Assembly (NCBI GenBank): GCA_021234155.1
Contig: JAJEKV010000048.1
Span: 835,873 to 899,872, forward strand
Source of the DNA: Isoetes taiwanensis
Taxonomy: Eukaryota > Streptophyta > Lycopodiopsida > Isoetales > Isoetaceae
Direction of reading: 5' to 3'
Length of the DNA stretch: 64,000 nt
Shown one piece after another: positions 1 to 12,396 of the stretch. The notes beneath the pieces are model-generated. The model made no database searches. It had not been told where the DNA came from and worked only from the letters and a program-made list of their open reading frames with translations. Within the stretch, counting starts at the first letter, position 1. Every line of letters starts with the position of its first letter. The translations under genes were made by a program, and so were the position numbers.

Positions 1-1985
1 TATTCTATTGTTAGCTCTATAGTTCATGTGTACATGCATCTTCTGCTACGCCCTGGCATTTATCTCGATAATTACATAGTTCATTTTTTTTAAATGCATA
101 TTCTATTTTATATTTTATCGGCTAAAATAGTTCATTTGTAAAGTATATATGTACATGCACTTGTCAAATGCTGTTTGGCCCTTTTGTTATTCGCTAAATG
201 ATTCGTTTTCATATTGCTCGACCCATGCACCGATTCCCTCATCTTGGACTTGTCAAGTACTTGCGATATGCCACCTCATACAAGTGTTGCCAAATCCTGG
301 GCATGTTTAGTAAATGGCAGAGGTTTATATCTCCTTGATGACAGGATGGAAATTGGATGTGTTAGGAGACACTATTCCACGATCAGGTATCTATTTCAAT
401 TTGCTCTTTAGTTTTTGCATTTTCTATAGGTGAGTTCGCTTTGCACATGAGTATTTTCACTAACATTTTTTCATTCTTTAGGGTGGGAGCATCCATTTGA
501 GCATAAAGTAACTTCGGTCGAATGTCTAATTCTTTGCTTGGCTATTCCATGTATTTCTATCTTTGCAGTCTATGGTAGCGTCCTTGGCACCATAGGTTTT
601 TTAGTTGAGGGATGCTCATTTGTTTGTCCATTTCACATTGTTTTCTTCTTGGAATTTGTTGATTTCGTTCTGCAAGTTATGGAGTTCCCAGTCGTCGCTA
701 ATTTATTTCTGCGGTTAAACGGTTCGTTGGTTTAATTAGAAGTAGCTCATTTCTCTCCATTCTCTCCTGCCTGTAGTTTCATTTGGTACTTTGTATGCTT
801 GCTCTATTTCTTTTACCTCATGACTTTCCATCTCTCTTCCTTCCCTTTTGCATAAATGTCTCGTCCCATTCCACCTTTACTGCATCAGTGGTACCAATTG
901 CTCTATTTGTTCTTACTCCATGTATCTTACGATGTCCTCTTCGTTTGGTTTTTCATTCCTCGATATCCTTTGATTTGTTGTGCTCTGTTCCTCTTGTCTT
1001 AATCCCATTTCTCCATCCATTTCATTTGCTTATGTTTCCTTTTTTGCTCTAAATTTCTTGAGTTTGATGGAATTTTTAACAAGTGAGAACAAAGTGCCCT
1101 TCTGATAGATCCATGTGGGATACTAGAAAATTGACAACCACAGGTCTTGCATAGAACAGAATGTGCACTGCTACTATCTCCCAAATTCTCTTATCTTGCT
1201 AAGAAAGATTGAACATGCTTTGCAATTACCTTGAGAGTACCAATCATCAACAAAGTTCACGTCTAGTGAAAACTATCTCTGGTTCGTCCTCATATCAACC
1301 AAAGAAAACAAAGGCTAAGGATCAACACTGGATGTTATCTCCAACCATCAGATAGGTTGCCACTGAGTGACAAATTTCTATACAGAACTGGATACACTTT
1401 TTATTTTCTTCCATGCTCGTAGTAGCCCCTACAGAAATGAAGAAGCCATTGGATATGGACTCAATAGAGCACACAGGGGATTGCAGATCATATAAATTGT
1501 TTACCACACATTATACAATGTATCAGCAATTGATACATTAGCTGTTTTATTTTGATGCAACCTTGTGGATAAGTTTGCTTTGTGCAGTTTGTCTACAGGA
1601 ATGAAATGGAATGGAGTGAAGTGGAGTGGAATTGAATTTTATCGTCCACAGAGACCAACTAGTCTATGGGACTCAGACAAAGAAAACAACAAGCGTATTA
1701 CTATCAGGATTAAAAATCCCTGTCTCAAAGAGTTTTCGGGAAAAAACCTTGGCAGTAATAGGCATGCTGACAAACTATACAAACTATACAATGACATATT
1801 ATGCTACAATTCAGTGTTGTGCCAGTAGCGTAATTGAGTGTGTGTATTAATCCATGATTTCTTGAAGATATGATGCCAGTAAGCCCACAAAACACATGTA
1901 GTGCTGATTAGGAAGGATTAATTGAACATAGCATGCCCAGATATGGTCGTATGCTTGACAATTCTGAAGGGCATGGCATCAATCC
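1..1985. other. No recognised gene; one exon-like stretch
   Basis: I see no gene I can name in this stretch. An open run at about 214-387 on the plus strand ends at a plausible splice donor (CAG then GTATCT) and could be an internal exon. Its amino acids do not match a family I know. At about 1600-1635 there is a short GGAGTGGA-rich simple tract. The rest is T-rich plus-strand sequence with no convincing coding pattern. Confidence 0.4.
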
Positions 1986-2835
1986 TCAATGGCTCCCTGC
2001 TAGCAGCATTGACAAATCTTGTCCTCGTGTGCCTCCCCTGGTCAATCTGCATGCCTCAATGAGGAGGTGATGTGCCCCCATGCGAATGGAAGCTACCAGT
2101 CTATGCTTCTTCATGAACAGATGTGTCCACATGTAGCATTGTGGACCTCGTGTCAACGTGGGATTGATCTGCTGTTTGTAGTGTATCGTTTTAACCTGTT
2201 CCAAGGCGTCCACATCCCAGAGTTTGCTAATGAAGCAAGCATAAAAGTACTGCCATAAATGGTGGTGGTCTTCAGTTTGGACCTATATACACTCTGCTCC
2301 TGCATGTTCCAACGCGAGAACCATTGGACTCGTTTCTTCTTCCAACAGGCTTTGAGGCATTGTGGCCCCAGTGCCACAGATGATGAGACAAGCAGCACCT
2401 TAGTCTGAACCAAGTTAACATGCATGCTAGTGAACTGGCAAAAGATGTCTAGAGCATCCAAATGGCGTTGCATGTCATCTAGAGTGTAGGCTAAGAGGTC
2501 AACAACATCAACGTATATACTGCTTAATTATGTGGTGTAGAGCTCCCGCTCCCTCATGTTCAGTGAGCCAATCTTCCAACTAATCAATATCCGGGCCAAC
2601 GAGCATTGGAGAGAATGCTCAGACTGGCATCCCTGGCGGACTCCAATGCTGCTGACGACAAGCTATCCTGATGGTGCCATTCAGCTTGAGCAGGCCTCAT
2701 ACAATCTGTATATCATATTTTGCAAATCTATAGGGGCCCCAACTAGCTCAATCTATTCCACAACTTATCCCGCGGCACAATGTCAAAAGCTTTTGCAAAA
2801 TCAACAAAGCAGCAGTACAGGTCTTACCGGCGATT
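1986..2835 (-). pseudogene. LINE reverse transcriptase fragment
   Basis: The minus strand from about 2826 encodes YCCFVDFAKAFDIVPRDKLW, reverse-transcriptase motif A with the first catalytic aspartate. Further on are GVRQGC (the motif B block, here lacking the usual PLSP continuation), then DVVDLLAYT at the position of the catalytic FADD/YADD block, and then HLDALDIFCQFTSMHVNL, the conserved thumb-side segment. The order is correct for a non-LTR reverse transcriptase. The catalytic ADD motif is not intact and there are several stops, so this is a pseudogene. Confidence 0.65.
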
Positions 2836-3773
2836 CCTTCTATCTTCAACCAAGGTCGGAAGAGTGAATATGTGACCAATAGTGAAGTGTTGTAGTCGAA
2901 ATCCTGCTTGTGTGAGAACCCGCACCTCTGCTTCCTCTGCCCACATCATCATCTGTTGCTCGAGAATGTTGGTCAGCATACACATCTGATACAGGGCGAA
3001 TTGACCATGATGGTGCAGTAATTGTTCGGGCAGTCGGGGTCACCCGCCTTGTATGTGGGAACAACTGCTAGTGGTTCACTGGGAGGGGGGAGGGAGGGAG
3101 CCTTCTTGTATTGCCCTATTGAACAATGCGCATGCTATCCAAATTTGTCGTCTTACAATTGGCGAGACATTGTAAGCCCTTGGGACATCTGTCTCTATGA
3201 TGACTAGTGCTGGGCCCATCTGTGGGGTAATTGCTACACAAATCCCAAGTGGATCATAGAGCTGTTGCAAGTATTGTACCCACAGCTTTGAAGTGATGTT
3301 CCTTGTCGGCTGCAAAGGCTTGTGCAATACCCTTTGTCAGAAAGGCCTGGGATGATGGTTCAAGAGGTAAAACATTTCTCGTTTATGTTCCACAATGTAC
3401 CTGGCTTTCTTTCCTTGAGAAAATTGCGGTCCTCTGATCACAAGCAGGTGCAGTGCTGGGGCAGTGACCTGTCAAAGCCAGTGTTTAAGCTTCCTACACT
3501 TGTCATTAAACCATTGGTTGTGAGGAAAGTTTGTACCTCCCAAGGGCCGTTGTGGACGGTTTCTCCCAAATCATCCGTCAGCAGCAGTCATAAGCACATT
3601 GATTAACTGAGTAGTCTGTTGTTGTAGCATGGGGAGCTGCAGGATTCCCTCTAGGTCAGTTGTGACCTTCTCAGCATTGGCCACTGCATGTTTGTAATCT
3701 AAGCGCAACTGAGGCAGACGAGCCATTGGAGCAATGGCATGCGAATACTCTGCCAATCCACCTGCAGGAGGAT

Positions 3774-4146
3774 GGGTTGGTGGTCAGAATCAACTTCTTC
3801 ATCTCTACTATCAATACCAATGCAAAGGTGGATAAGCGAGTGCAGATCCTGCTCTGCCACTTTAGGGATTAAATTAGTTTCCAGAGATCAATATACTAGA
3901 AAGGGAGGGTCCACATTGCAATGTTGTACCCACACTCACAGGTAGCGACTGTGTCTGTCTACCTTGCGCAAAGAGACTGATGATGCCAAGGCTATTTAAT
4001 AGTAACATATGGTACCCCTATATCCTCGCTTTCCTGTGCACTCGTTGAACACTGAGTAATGCTGATAGCCTGGCAAATCTGATAGCCCATGCCTTGCATG
4101 CTTCCATGTCTCCATGAGGAAGATGAAATCCATTTTGGCAGCCATG
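3774..4146 (-). pseudogene. LINE endonuclease (APE-like) fragment
   Basis: The minus-strand translation from about 4146 contains the motif FIFLMETWKH, which matches the LINE endonuclease strand with the catalytic glutamate. It is followed by a stretch ending RGYRGTICYY, resembling the usual GG(I/V)ACY strand. About 230 bases downstream the motif SDHQPILLQV appears (about 3790-3774), which is the C-terminal SDH active-site block of APE-type endonucleases. The stop after CYY and the different frames of the two motifs show the gene is dead. The protein would nick target DNA for target-primed reverse transcription. Confidence 0.6.
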
Positions 4147-5056
4147 GAGTTGAAATTATCTCATTTCTACCAGAGAACGCCTTGCCAATTCCAGGAGGTC
4201 ATACATAGGTACAATTCCTATTTGTGAGGGGTAGATATAGATGCTGATGCGCTTGGACTTGTAGTGGCAATAGAAGGGCACTATGTGGTGCATGAAATGA
4301 AGCAAATGAAGCAGCAGGGGCAGAAGGAGTGACGGGATCTGGTTGAGAAGTTGGAGCAGCAGCAGCAGCAATAATACTTGTAACATTTGCAGCAGTATCG
4401 GCAGTAAGACCCCGAGAGTTTGCAACAGCATGATGCAGCACGTATGTGACCTCAGAGTTTGTCGGTTGACAAATCCGCATGTTGTCCTAGATCAGTATTG
4501 CCGCCCCCTCCCTTGGCGGCGAATGTTCTTAACTTGGGCCAACTCCTGCCTACGGGATTCTTATTATGTCGGAGTGAGGTCTTGGTCAACATACAGTGAT
4601 ATCCCTTTCAAGTATTTGCCATGTAGCAATATTGCTTCTCGTATTAACATAGCTGCGACTGTAATGTGATAATACGTGGACGTTCAGGGCGTTGAACACC
4701 ATGTCTGCTTGCCTAGCAATATGCCCGGGTATATGGAATGCAATACATGAGGGGATCAGGCTCTGGATCATCTGATGAGGTTCTCCTCTGCTTCCTCCGT
4801 TAGACCCCGGAACACATTGTGGCTCATTCGTCTCAACTCCTGCTATTCTCTGGCCCTCAGAGTAATGTTGACTGTCTTGGCAGGTGTTGGTTGCTATCTT
4901 TGGGTGCAGGTTGTGATCCATGTTGGGGACGCGACAACACATGCTGTCGTGACAGAGCAGCTGTTGCCTGTCTGGGCTGGTAGCGCTAGGGAATTTGAGT
5001 ATTAGAGAAGCCGCAGCATATGGTGGAGTCTCCATCCCTTGAAGCCGAGAGGCCAA

Positions 5057-6284
5057 GTTGCCTTGCCAATTCGTGCATGGACTGCTCAGTTGCTCGTGAG
5101 CGTCTTCATGGACCTTTACCTTGCTGGATTACGGCAGCCCGTAGCTCTTGCATGTCTAGTTTCCTAGCAATTGTGACACTCCCATAATCCATACAATGCT
5201 CCCATCGTATAAATACGGGAATTCCCCTCCCGTGGCAACTACACCACCATGGAAGGGCCCTCTGTCTAACTCGGACCACTTGGGATGGCAAAGTGTCCGG
5301 GCGGGGAATACGGAGGTGTCATCCATCCCATGTCCTCTATGGGAATCCTATACAGTGGAAGCGTACATACATGTTAGCATGCATCAATCATGCTCAAAAT
5401 AATATACCACCATGAAGGGTGGTCCATCCATCATCATCATCTAACTAACCACACAAGTACAAGATAATATAAGCAATATACCATAAACAAAGGCTCTACC
5501 TTGGGCTCAGACTCCATGGGGTCGACTGACAGTCAGGGCCTCAAGATAATAGCAGACAGAGATATAACATGGCGTACTCCCATGGAATCACTCTATGAGA
5601 CTACTCCGGGTTACATCTCCCCGGTCCGATGAGGCAGGTCAGGGAGGCGTCCCCTCCCCGAGCATGAAGGATCCCTAGGTGTGCTAGAGGACATGTGCCA
5701 CCCACTCAGTGACCCCCGCATCCATACCCGACTTAATCCCCTAAATCTAAAGGCCAGCTCATCGTGCCCGTTCGAGTCCAGGATATCCCTATAGGCACGT
5801 CGCCTACGACCTAGAGAGTGTCAGACCCATGCCCAGCCCACACTCAGTGACCAGCTATAAGCCTAGCACACTATAGAACCTGTAGCCAAGCTAGGCAAGA
5901 CCCCACTCCCGATTCAATATCATACACGTTATCTGGTGTTGAATCACATCATAGCATCCACAGCCAGGTGGGCTCTTGTGCACAGGCCGCAATTACTGGG
6001 TTTTAAGGGTTCTATCTAGAAACATCTCTACTTCTAGGAAGCTTTCAGGTCTCTACCCTTACCAAACCCCAGACACATAGAAGAAACAGAAAGAGATAAA
6101 CACAATCATGATCAAAGTATCCATCATCAACTTCGTAACATATAAAAGAGAAATTAACCATTCCATCTAATCAGAGAAGTGTTAGCTGAACCACAGACTA
6201 TCTAGGAACTAACCGGTCTCTTGGCTAGAGCCATTGTCATGAAAGGCTTCCATTCTTCAATACATGGAACGTCACAAACATATT
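5057..6284. other. Gene-free stretch
   Basis: I see no coding signal that I trust here. Short open frames exist on both strands but share no family features. The stretch 5400-6000 is moderately GC-rich, with many short CCC/GGG tracts, and could be the remains of an unrecognised element. No terminal repeats were found. Confidence 0.4.
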
Positions 6285-6779
6285 CTCTAAAGCAAGTTAA
6301 CTCTGCTCTTGCAATACGTCAATCGGTTAGGATGTTGTAAGCTGTTTATCTAGGATGTGTTGCTTGATGTTTTGCTTTTCAACTCATTTTTTTCCATGGA
6401 AAATCGGCCATAATGTTACTCAAATCTGGTTAAAGAACTTATAAACTTCGTTTTGCAACCTTGCCCTCTATATTCTCACAAATGTTTTCCTTTGTTTGGT
6501 CCTCTGCACAGCCCCTCTCCTTTGCAGCCTTGCACTATTCATTTGTTTGCACAGATCCCAAATTATTGTTCGAACCAAAATACATAAGGCTGGGGCAAGC
6601 CTTAAAGGTGATCAGAGACATGCGGTGAGAGTCATGTTTTCCATTTTCCTGCTTGCAATCCAAGTAGTATCACCTTGAAGATTGTTTGTTGTTGAGCTCT
6701 TCCTCTTATAGCTATCTTTATTATAGCACAAATATTGAGTTCTAGAATAATGCCTTCTTAGGAGAACTGGTCATTGCAG

Positions 6780-6988
6780 GTATTTGTTGCGAATGCAAAC
6801 AAGCCATCAGAAATAGTGAGCATTTTTATTGCCAATAGGAGCAAGTTGCTTTGTTTCCTCAGAGATTTTAGGACACAAAATGGTAAAGGTAGATTTATTC
6901 CTAACATTAGTGTTTTCTTAAAATGAATCCACCACGTACATGCTTATTTTGTCGGGAGATGAGCAGCTTGATCAAGAAATAGCTCTGC
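6780..6988 (+). pseudogene. MO25/CAB39-like C-terminal exon fragment, copy A
   Basis: After a TTGCAG acceptor the sequence encodes VFVANANKPSEIVSIFIANR and then SKLLCFLRDFRTQN, ending at a GTAAAG donor (exon 6780-6882). This matches the C-terminal helical repeat of MO25 (CAB39), the scaffold that activates STRAD/LKB1-type and GCK-type kinases. A second short piece, GDEQLDQEIAL at about 6956-6988, matches the next conserved segment of the family (usually DEQFEEEKALVIKEI), but it lacks a proper acceptor and the reading frame fails after it. The N-terminal two-thirds of MO25 was not found upstream. I read this as a captured or relict fragment rather than a working gene. Confidence 0.6.
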
Positions 6989-7821
6989 CATTTTGGAACC
7001 TAGAGATGCCTAATAAATGATGCCTGATATATTGTATATTATATTGGTGGTTATTTTTTCTTCCAAAAATTCCAAATGAGCAAGCTATGGCCATAATGTC
7101 CTGATATATTCTATATCATATTAAATGTTATTTTGTCTAATGAACAATTAGCTTGATCCATCTTTGCCAATTACAGATTCCTTGGAGGAATGATCTATTC
7201 TCTACTTTGTGGATTGTTTCAGTCTAGATGGAGTATGGCAGAGTTTATACAAAAAATCTAGACTGAAAACATTCCTTTTGCACATGTTTGTTCGAGACAC
7301 GGATATGCTCTTTAGAATGGAGTTTTGTGATCAAGTAGAGGTCGTTAGGAGCTATGCTGCATTTGACTTACTTTGGATAATATGTACTTGATCGAGATAT
7401 ACTCTAATCTACGAGCTTCAAGTTTATGGAGACTTGGTATTTCAAAGATCTATTTCATGTATTTGATATTTCTGCTTTTCAGTTGACAGTTTTGGAATGA
7501 AGATGGTAAAACATGTTATTTTCTTTGTGTTTCTGGATATGATAATTAAAGGTTAAAGATATCTGAATATTTGGAGTAAAATGGTTTTGCCTATATATGA
7601 TTTGCTAGTAAATCTCTTTGCTAAGTTTTCACCCCAGAAATTCAACACGATGGTCTGTTGATGGAGCTGCAAAAGATGAAGGTATGTTAACTAAATCGCC
7701 TCAATAAATGTCGAAACTGTTATAAACACATCTTTGATTTGCCTATTTACAGCAGAAAGAAACAACCTAGATTACTCTCTGGCTGAAATTGTTCATGGAA
7801 TATCACATATACTGCCAAATG

Positions 7822-9700
7822 TTGCTTTGCCCTAGCTCTGCTATCAAGCAGCTCCAGATGCATCTCCGGAAGCACATCGATGTAGCCTACACTGCCATTT
7901 GCTTTGCCCTAGCTCTGCTATCAAGCAGCACTGGTGCATCTCAGAAAGCACATCAATTTAGCTTGAACAATCCAAAATAATTTTTTGTTAAGAAAAGAAT
8001 TGGGGCATGCCAAACTATTGAAACCTTAACAATTTTATCTACATCTGCATTGGCCCAAAATTTGGTGAGAATAGGACCACAAGATTGCATTTCTTATTCA
8101 AAATCAACGGCTCAGAAATAGTGCACTGTAGAGATATTGTTTAGTAAACCTACAGGAATACAGCAATAAAATCATAGAAAAACCATGCTAAGCTGCGTAT
8201 AAAAACACAAAAGTAACCCCCTGTTATTATGCTAGATATTTTGTTCGTAGCCATTTTCCTAACATTATAACAAACTTTGCATTATAGTTGTAATTGCTAA
8301 TATAAGATACATATAATTTGAATTACATGGGTTCCAATTGGTCCAGAATTACTAAAGACAATGCATGATTCAGCCTATTTGACATGTCTGATGAGACTTA
8401 CGAGGTGATTCCAATTGTCTTTTGAATTTACATGAAAAGGAGCGTGTTAAAGGTTGCTTACAACAGGATCGGTGTGGCATACATGATACATGGAGTGATC
8501 TTGAAAATTATTTCGATTCATGTTTGACGAAATATCTGCTTTGAAATGTACATATTTCGTTCTGGGGTATGGTATTCTTGTAACAAAAAAAAGTGAACTA
8601 GAGTGTAGGTCCAAGAAATGGCCAAGTCGAGAAAAACAAAAGGGAAAGTTACCCAAATGTCCTTGTGAAAGGTAGAAATTCCAAAGAAAATCTGATGATC
8701 AATGGCATGCACAAAAAGGATGCAAAGACGAAAACAGAATTTTCAAGACACGAATGAACAATGCAAAAAATAGAAACAAATTTCTTTGCCCTAGCTCTGC
8801 TATCAAGTAGGTCCGGATGCATCTCAGAAAGCACATCGATTTAGCCTACGCTTCCATTTGCTTTGGCCTAGCTCTGCTATCAAGCAGCACGGGTGCATCT
8901 CAGAAAGCACATCGATCTAGCTTGAACAATCCAAAATAATTTTTTGTTAACCCTAACAATTTTATTTACATCTCCATTCGCCCAAAATTTGGTGAGACCA
9001 GGACCACAAGATTGCATTTCTTATTCAAAATCAACGGCTCAGAAATAGTGCACTCTAGAAATACTGTTTAGTACACCTACATGAATATAACAACGAAATC
9101 ATAGAAAAACCATGCTAGAAAGCATATAAAAATACAAAAATAACCCCCTGTTATTATGCTAGATATTTTGTTTGTAGCCATTTTACTAACATTATAACAA
9201 ACTTTGCATTTTACAATTATAACTGCTAATATAAGATGCATATAATTTGAATTACATAGGTCCCAATTAGTCCAGAATTACTAAAGACAATGCATGACAG
9301 TCTATTTGACATGTCTAATGAGACTTTGAGATGATTCCAATTATCTTTTGAATTCGCATGAAAAGGAGGGTATTAAAGGCTGCTAACAACAGGATTGGCG
9401 TGGCAAAATTAATTGTTATACGTGATACATGGAGTGACCTTGAAAATTAATTCAATTCATTTTTTACGAAATATCTGCTTTCAAATGTACATATTTCGTT
9501 CTTGGGTATGGTATTCTTGTAACAAAAAAAGTAAACTAAAGTGTAGGTCCAAGAAATAGCCAAGTCGAGAAAAACAAAAGGGAAAGTTACCCAAATGTCC
9601 TTGTGAAAGGTAGAAATTCCAAAGAAAATCTGATGATCAATGGCATGCACAGAAAGGATGCGAAGACAAAAACAGAATTATCAAGACACAATGCAAAAAA
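7822..9700 (+). repeat. Internal tandem duplication within copy A (two units of about 0.9-0.96 kb)
   Basis: Unit 1 (about 7822-8784) and unit 2 (about 8786-9700) share the same sequence of landmarks: the CCCTAGCTCTGCTATCAAG motif (twice per unit), CATCTCAGAAAGCACATCGA, TTATTCAAAATCAACGGCTC, CCCCCTGTTATTATGCTAG, and the end TGATGATCAATGGCATGCAC. Copy B has only one such unit (about 16530-18500), so the tandem step occurred in copy A, or one unit was lost from B. Confidence 0.75.
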
Positions 9701-11228
9701 TAAAAACAAATTTCGTCAAGACACTAACTGCTCCAAGAAGATCGTCCAAAGTCAGGAATCAGATTCTTTTTTATTTAGCCTCTGTTTCTTTGTTCGCAAG
9801 CCTCATCAATTTGATGCCTCTTTCCTACTAAATTTTGCAAAATTGCATCTTGATCAATGTGCTCTTTAATAGTCCTTGAATCTGGCATGAGTCTAGCATT
9901 TCTCGTTGCAGAATAATTCTGCCCAAGTTGGCTATGAATTTGTAACCATTCTGTTTATCTGGGCGGCAGAATTTGCTACAGCTTAAATTTGTACCCAATT
10001 TGCTACAGCTTAAATTTGTGCTCAATTCAGAATTTGCTACCCTTTTCATCAATTTGATGATCTATAGCATGAGTTTGAGCATGAATCTGAGTACACAATT
10101 CATGAATCGAAGCATTTCGTGAGGGCATTTTGCGACTTTTCCTAATTCGTTCCTGCCCCATTGCGACTTGTAAAGGCATTCCAGGAATATTTGCATTTCC
10201 ATAACGTTCCCAAGACAACATGGAAATAGGGTCGCAAAATCCGTGTAGGATTGAACCCTGTGCTGACATCTGGCACCTCCCTACAATCCGGAATGGAAAG
10301 AGGAAAGCACATTCCGTGCATATAAAATTTGGTAGATAGGCTAGATTCTATTATATGATTCCCTCTTGAAATAATGACACGTTTAAGTGCACGTTGTGCG
10401 ATATAATTCTATTGGAATTTTTCGACACGTAGCAAGAAATAAAAAAGAAGCTTTGTTTGGAAGCCAAGCTACCTCGCCTATCTGCAATCCATCTATGACG
10501 ACTTATTTTCCGCCCATTTTGGTAAGTTCAGATGAACTGCGGAGGCAGAAAGGTAGAGGCACACTTATGGGAAGGTTTTATTTGCAAATGTTTTGAGGGG
10601 AGATGGAGTCTAATAGAAGACGAGCACACTCCCTTTCTCTCCTTACTACGTCTATGGATCACCGCCTTGCTTCTTCTCTTCTGTGCTTAGAAATTTAGGT
10701 TAGAAAGCCTGTAACAGACCTGTGCTGGTTCGGAATGCCTGCATTCATTGGAGATCGCCATAGCCAAATGTAGAAGCAAGGTGTCTGTTTTGGCTTCTCT
10801 ATGCTATTGCCACTTTTTTTTTCATTGGAACTTCAGAATAACAGAATGAATCCATCTTTCCTAAACTTTTCAATCTGGCATTCTCTGGTGTTGGAAATAA
10901 TAATTATATACTTTGTTTAGCAAAGGGAACTCGTCCATTATATGGGATTGATTTTTCGGTGGATGCTACTGGAAGGTTTTTAACTGGCAGGGGCGTGGTT
11001 GATGTCGCCTTAAGTTCTATTTCAAGCCATACTTATGTTTGTTAGATATGTCTCAACAAATACATCATGTGGGATCATCAAATGAGCCACATCTTGCTTC
11101 AAGTTTATGTTTTTATACTGTATGCTGCCTATTTTATTGTTGAGCTTTATTTATATCTAATGTATATTTGTAGACATTCTAAGCTAGCGTTGTCAATGAT
11201 GCAGGTCAATTTATCATCTGTTTTTGCA

Positions 11229-11537
11229 CGTGGGCACTGTGAATAAATTTTTTTGTTTGACTCACTTGTTCGCGGTGGCCTTGGCCACCATGATAAATTT
11301 CTTGTAATAGTAAAATAGAATAACAAAGGCGATCACAAACATGTCTTTAAAGGTATTTTGTGTGTTGGTCAATACCACACAACTTAGCATGGGGTACATG
11401 TTGGTTATAAACTTATATTCTTTTTTTGTTCCGTTACCTTATCTTCTTATGTTTCATACTAGGTCTAGAAAAGCATGAGAATTGAAGTTTATTATCTACA
11501 TTTTAGCGAGACACAATGTCTAATTGAAATATATGCA
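11229..11537. other. Spacer, nothing recognised
   Basis: AT-rich sequence between the end of copy A and the downstream flank of the dirigent gene. I see no gene, terminal repeats or clear regulatory site. Confidence 0.4.
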
Positions 11538-11845
11538 CAAATGAGCATTGAAAACAAGATGCACTCATATTCTAGAAGTAGATATTCCAAAACAAGCTTA
11601 AGGTATCTTATAACACAAGATCTGAAGGGGACACAAACAGTAACGAAGAAGTAAATACTAGGCAGGAGGTGCAAATTAGTAGAAGACAAAATGAGCATTG
11701 AAAGCAAAATCCACTCTTATTCTGGAAGAGGTTATTCCAACATCAGTCTTCAATGTTTTACCACGAGATCTGAAGGGGGACACAAAACAGAAGGGATAAT
11801 AATACTACACAAGGAATAAGTAAATAATAGACAAGATATACAAAT
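11538..11845. repeat. Tandem duplication (about 150 bp x2) in the 3' flank of the dirigent gene
   Basis: Two diverged copies (about 11538-11688 and 11689-11845) share AAATGAGCATTGAAA, a CACTC-TTATTCT block and a GAGATCTGAAGGGG-like block, each followed by GACACAAA. They lie just past the stop codon of the minus-strand dirigent gene, so they probably fall in its 3' UTR or downstream region. Confidence 0.6.
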
Positions 11846-12396
11846 CAGGAGAAGAAATGGGGAGGGGGATGGACAAGGGTAGCATTAACATAAGTGGTAG
11901 AATCAGGGGGGTGGACTTCAACATGGGTAAAATTAGCCCAACCTTTAACGCCACGAAAATCCCCTGTACCACCAACAATGGCAAGCTCAGATCCATCAGC
12001 AATATCTCGACCATTGATGGAAAAGGTACCATTATACAGGTCTGTTTCGATAACTGCAGACATGACTTCTTGAGCATGAGGGTAATTCACATATGTAGCG
12101 TCTGCATTGAGGACCATGATCTTAAGGCGGCCTACTTGCGTGGAAGTGTTGGGCTGATGTGCAGTTAGAAGAAGATCGCCCACTGAGACAGTTCCCAATT
12201 GGACTGTAGTCAGATCTCCGTTTTGGCCTGCTACAACACGAACTGTTTCGTTTGGAGTAGTGAGCTTCGTGTGGATGTAGAACACCATGTTCGTTACTTT
12301 TGGCTTGGCCATGGCTATGGCTTGGCCATAGATCGTTGCCCATATCAGATTCAGAAGCAGAAACGTCGCCCCTCTTGCCCATCCTCTGCCTTTCAT
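11845..12396 (-). CDS. Dirigent-domain protein
   Basis: An intact single-exon frame of 183 codons on the minus strand. Dirigent proteins are secreted beta-barrel proteins that steer stereoselective coupling of monolignol radicals in lignan and lignin biosynthesis. The first 28 or so residues form a basic start plus a hydrophobic stretch (ATFLLLNLIWATIYGQAIA) consistent with a signal peptide. The mature part begins with the family's first strand (VFYIHTKL, usually FYMHD). It continues with QLGTVSVGDLLLT, and then YNGTFSINGRD followed by SELAIVGGTGDFRGVKGWA, the diagnostic dirigent C-terminal block. Length fits the family (about 180-190). Three NxS/T sites (NTS, NGT, NFT) suit a secreted glycoprotein. 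The start is the first ATG of the frame and directly precedes the signal peptide. No introns are needed, as is usual for the family. Subfamily and substrate cannot be told from sequence. Confidence 0.9.
   Translation of the reverse strand: MKGRGWARGATFLLLNLIWATIYGQAIAMAKPKVTNMVFYIHTKLTTPNETVRVVAGQNGDLTTVQLGTVSVGDLLLTAHQPNTSTQVGRLKIMVLNADATYVNYPHAQEVMSAVIETDLYNGTFSINGRDIADGSELAIVGGTGDFRGVKGWANFTHVEVHPPDSTTYVNATLVHPPPHFFS

Larger units (their letters stand above)
1986..5056 (-). mobile_element. Decayed non-LTR retrotransposon (LINE), minus strand
   Basis: On the minus strand this region reads, in order, as an endonuclease-like segment (about 4146-3774) and a reverse-transcriptase-like segment (about 2830-1990), separated by frameshifts and stops. 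The order endonuclease then reverse transcriptase is that of a LINE pol protein. Upstream (about 5056-4160) are proline/alanine/serine-rich open frames that could be remains of an ORF1 or linker, but no domain was recognised there. Neither a poly(A) tail nor target-site duplications could be fixed, so both ends are approximate. The element looks much older than the two LINEs further right. Confidence 0.6.
6285..11228 (+). repeat. Segmental duplication, copy A
   Basis: This block is colinear with copy B at about 14925-20128. Shared landmarks occur in the same order. They are the TCTAAAGCAAGTTAACTCTG start (about 6286 and 14938), the MO25-like exon (6780 and 15440), the CCCTAGCTCTGCTATCAAG motif, the reverse-strand frames around 9450-9650 and 18293-18559, and the end near CAGGTCAATTTATCATCTG (about 11202 and 20107). 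Similarity stops abruptly at about 11228, where the two copies diverge. Copy A contains an internal tandem duplication absent from copy B. By eye the two copies differ by many substitutions and small indels, so the duplication is not recent. Confidence 0.8.

Noticed and set aside
4156-4480. Leucine-rich and alanine/proline-rich minus-strand frames at 4.2-4.5 kb as a membrane protein
   Set aside because: The composition comes from CAG/GCA-rich triplets inside the decayed LINE; no start context or conserved motif.
7209-7391. A 60-codon frame conserved in both duplicated copies (7.2 and 15.9 kb)
   Set aside because: Conservation is explained by the segmental duplication itself. The copies differ by indels that change the frame, so selection on a protein is not shown.
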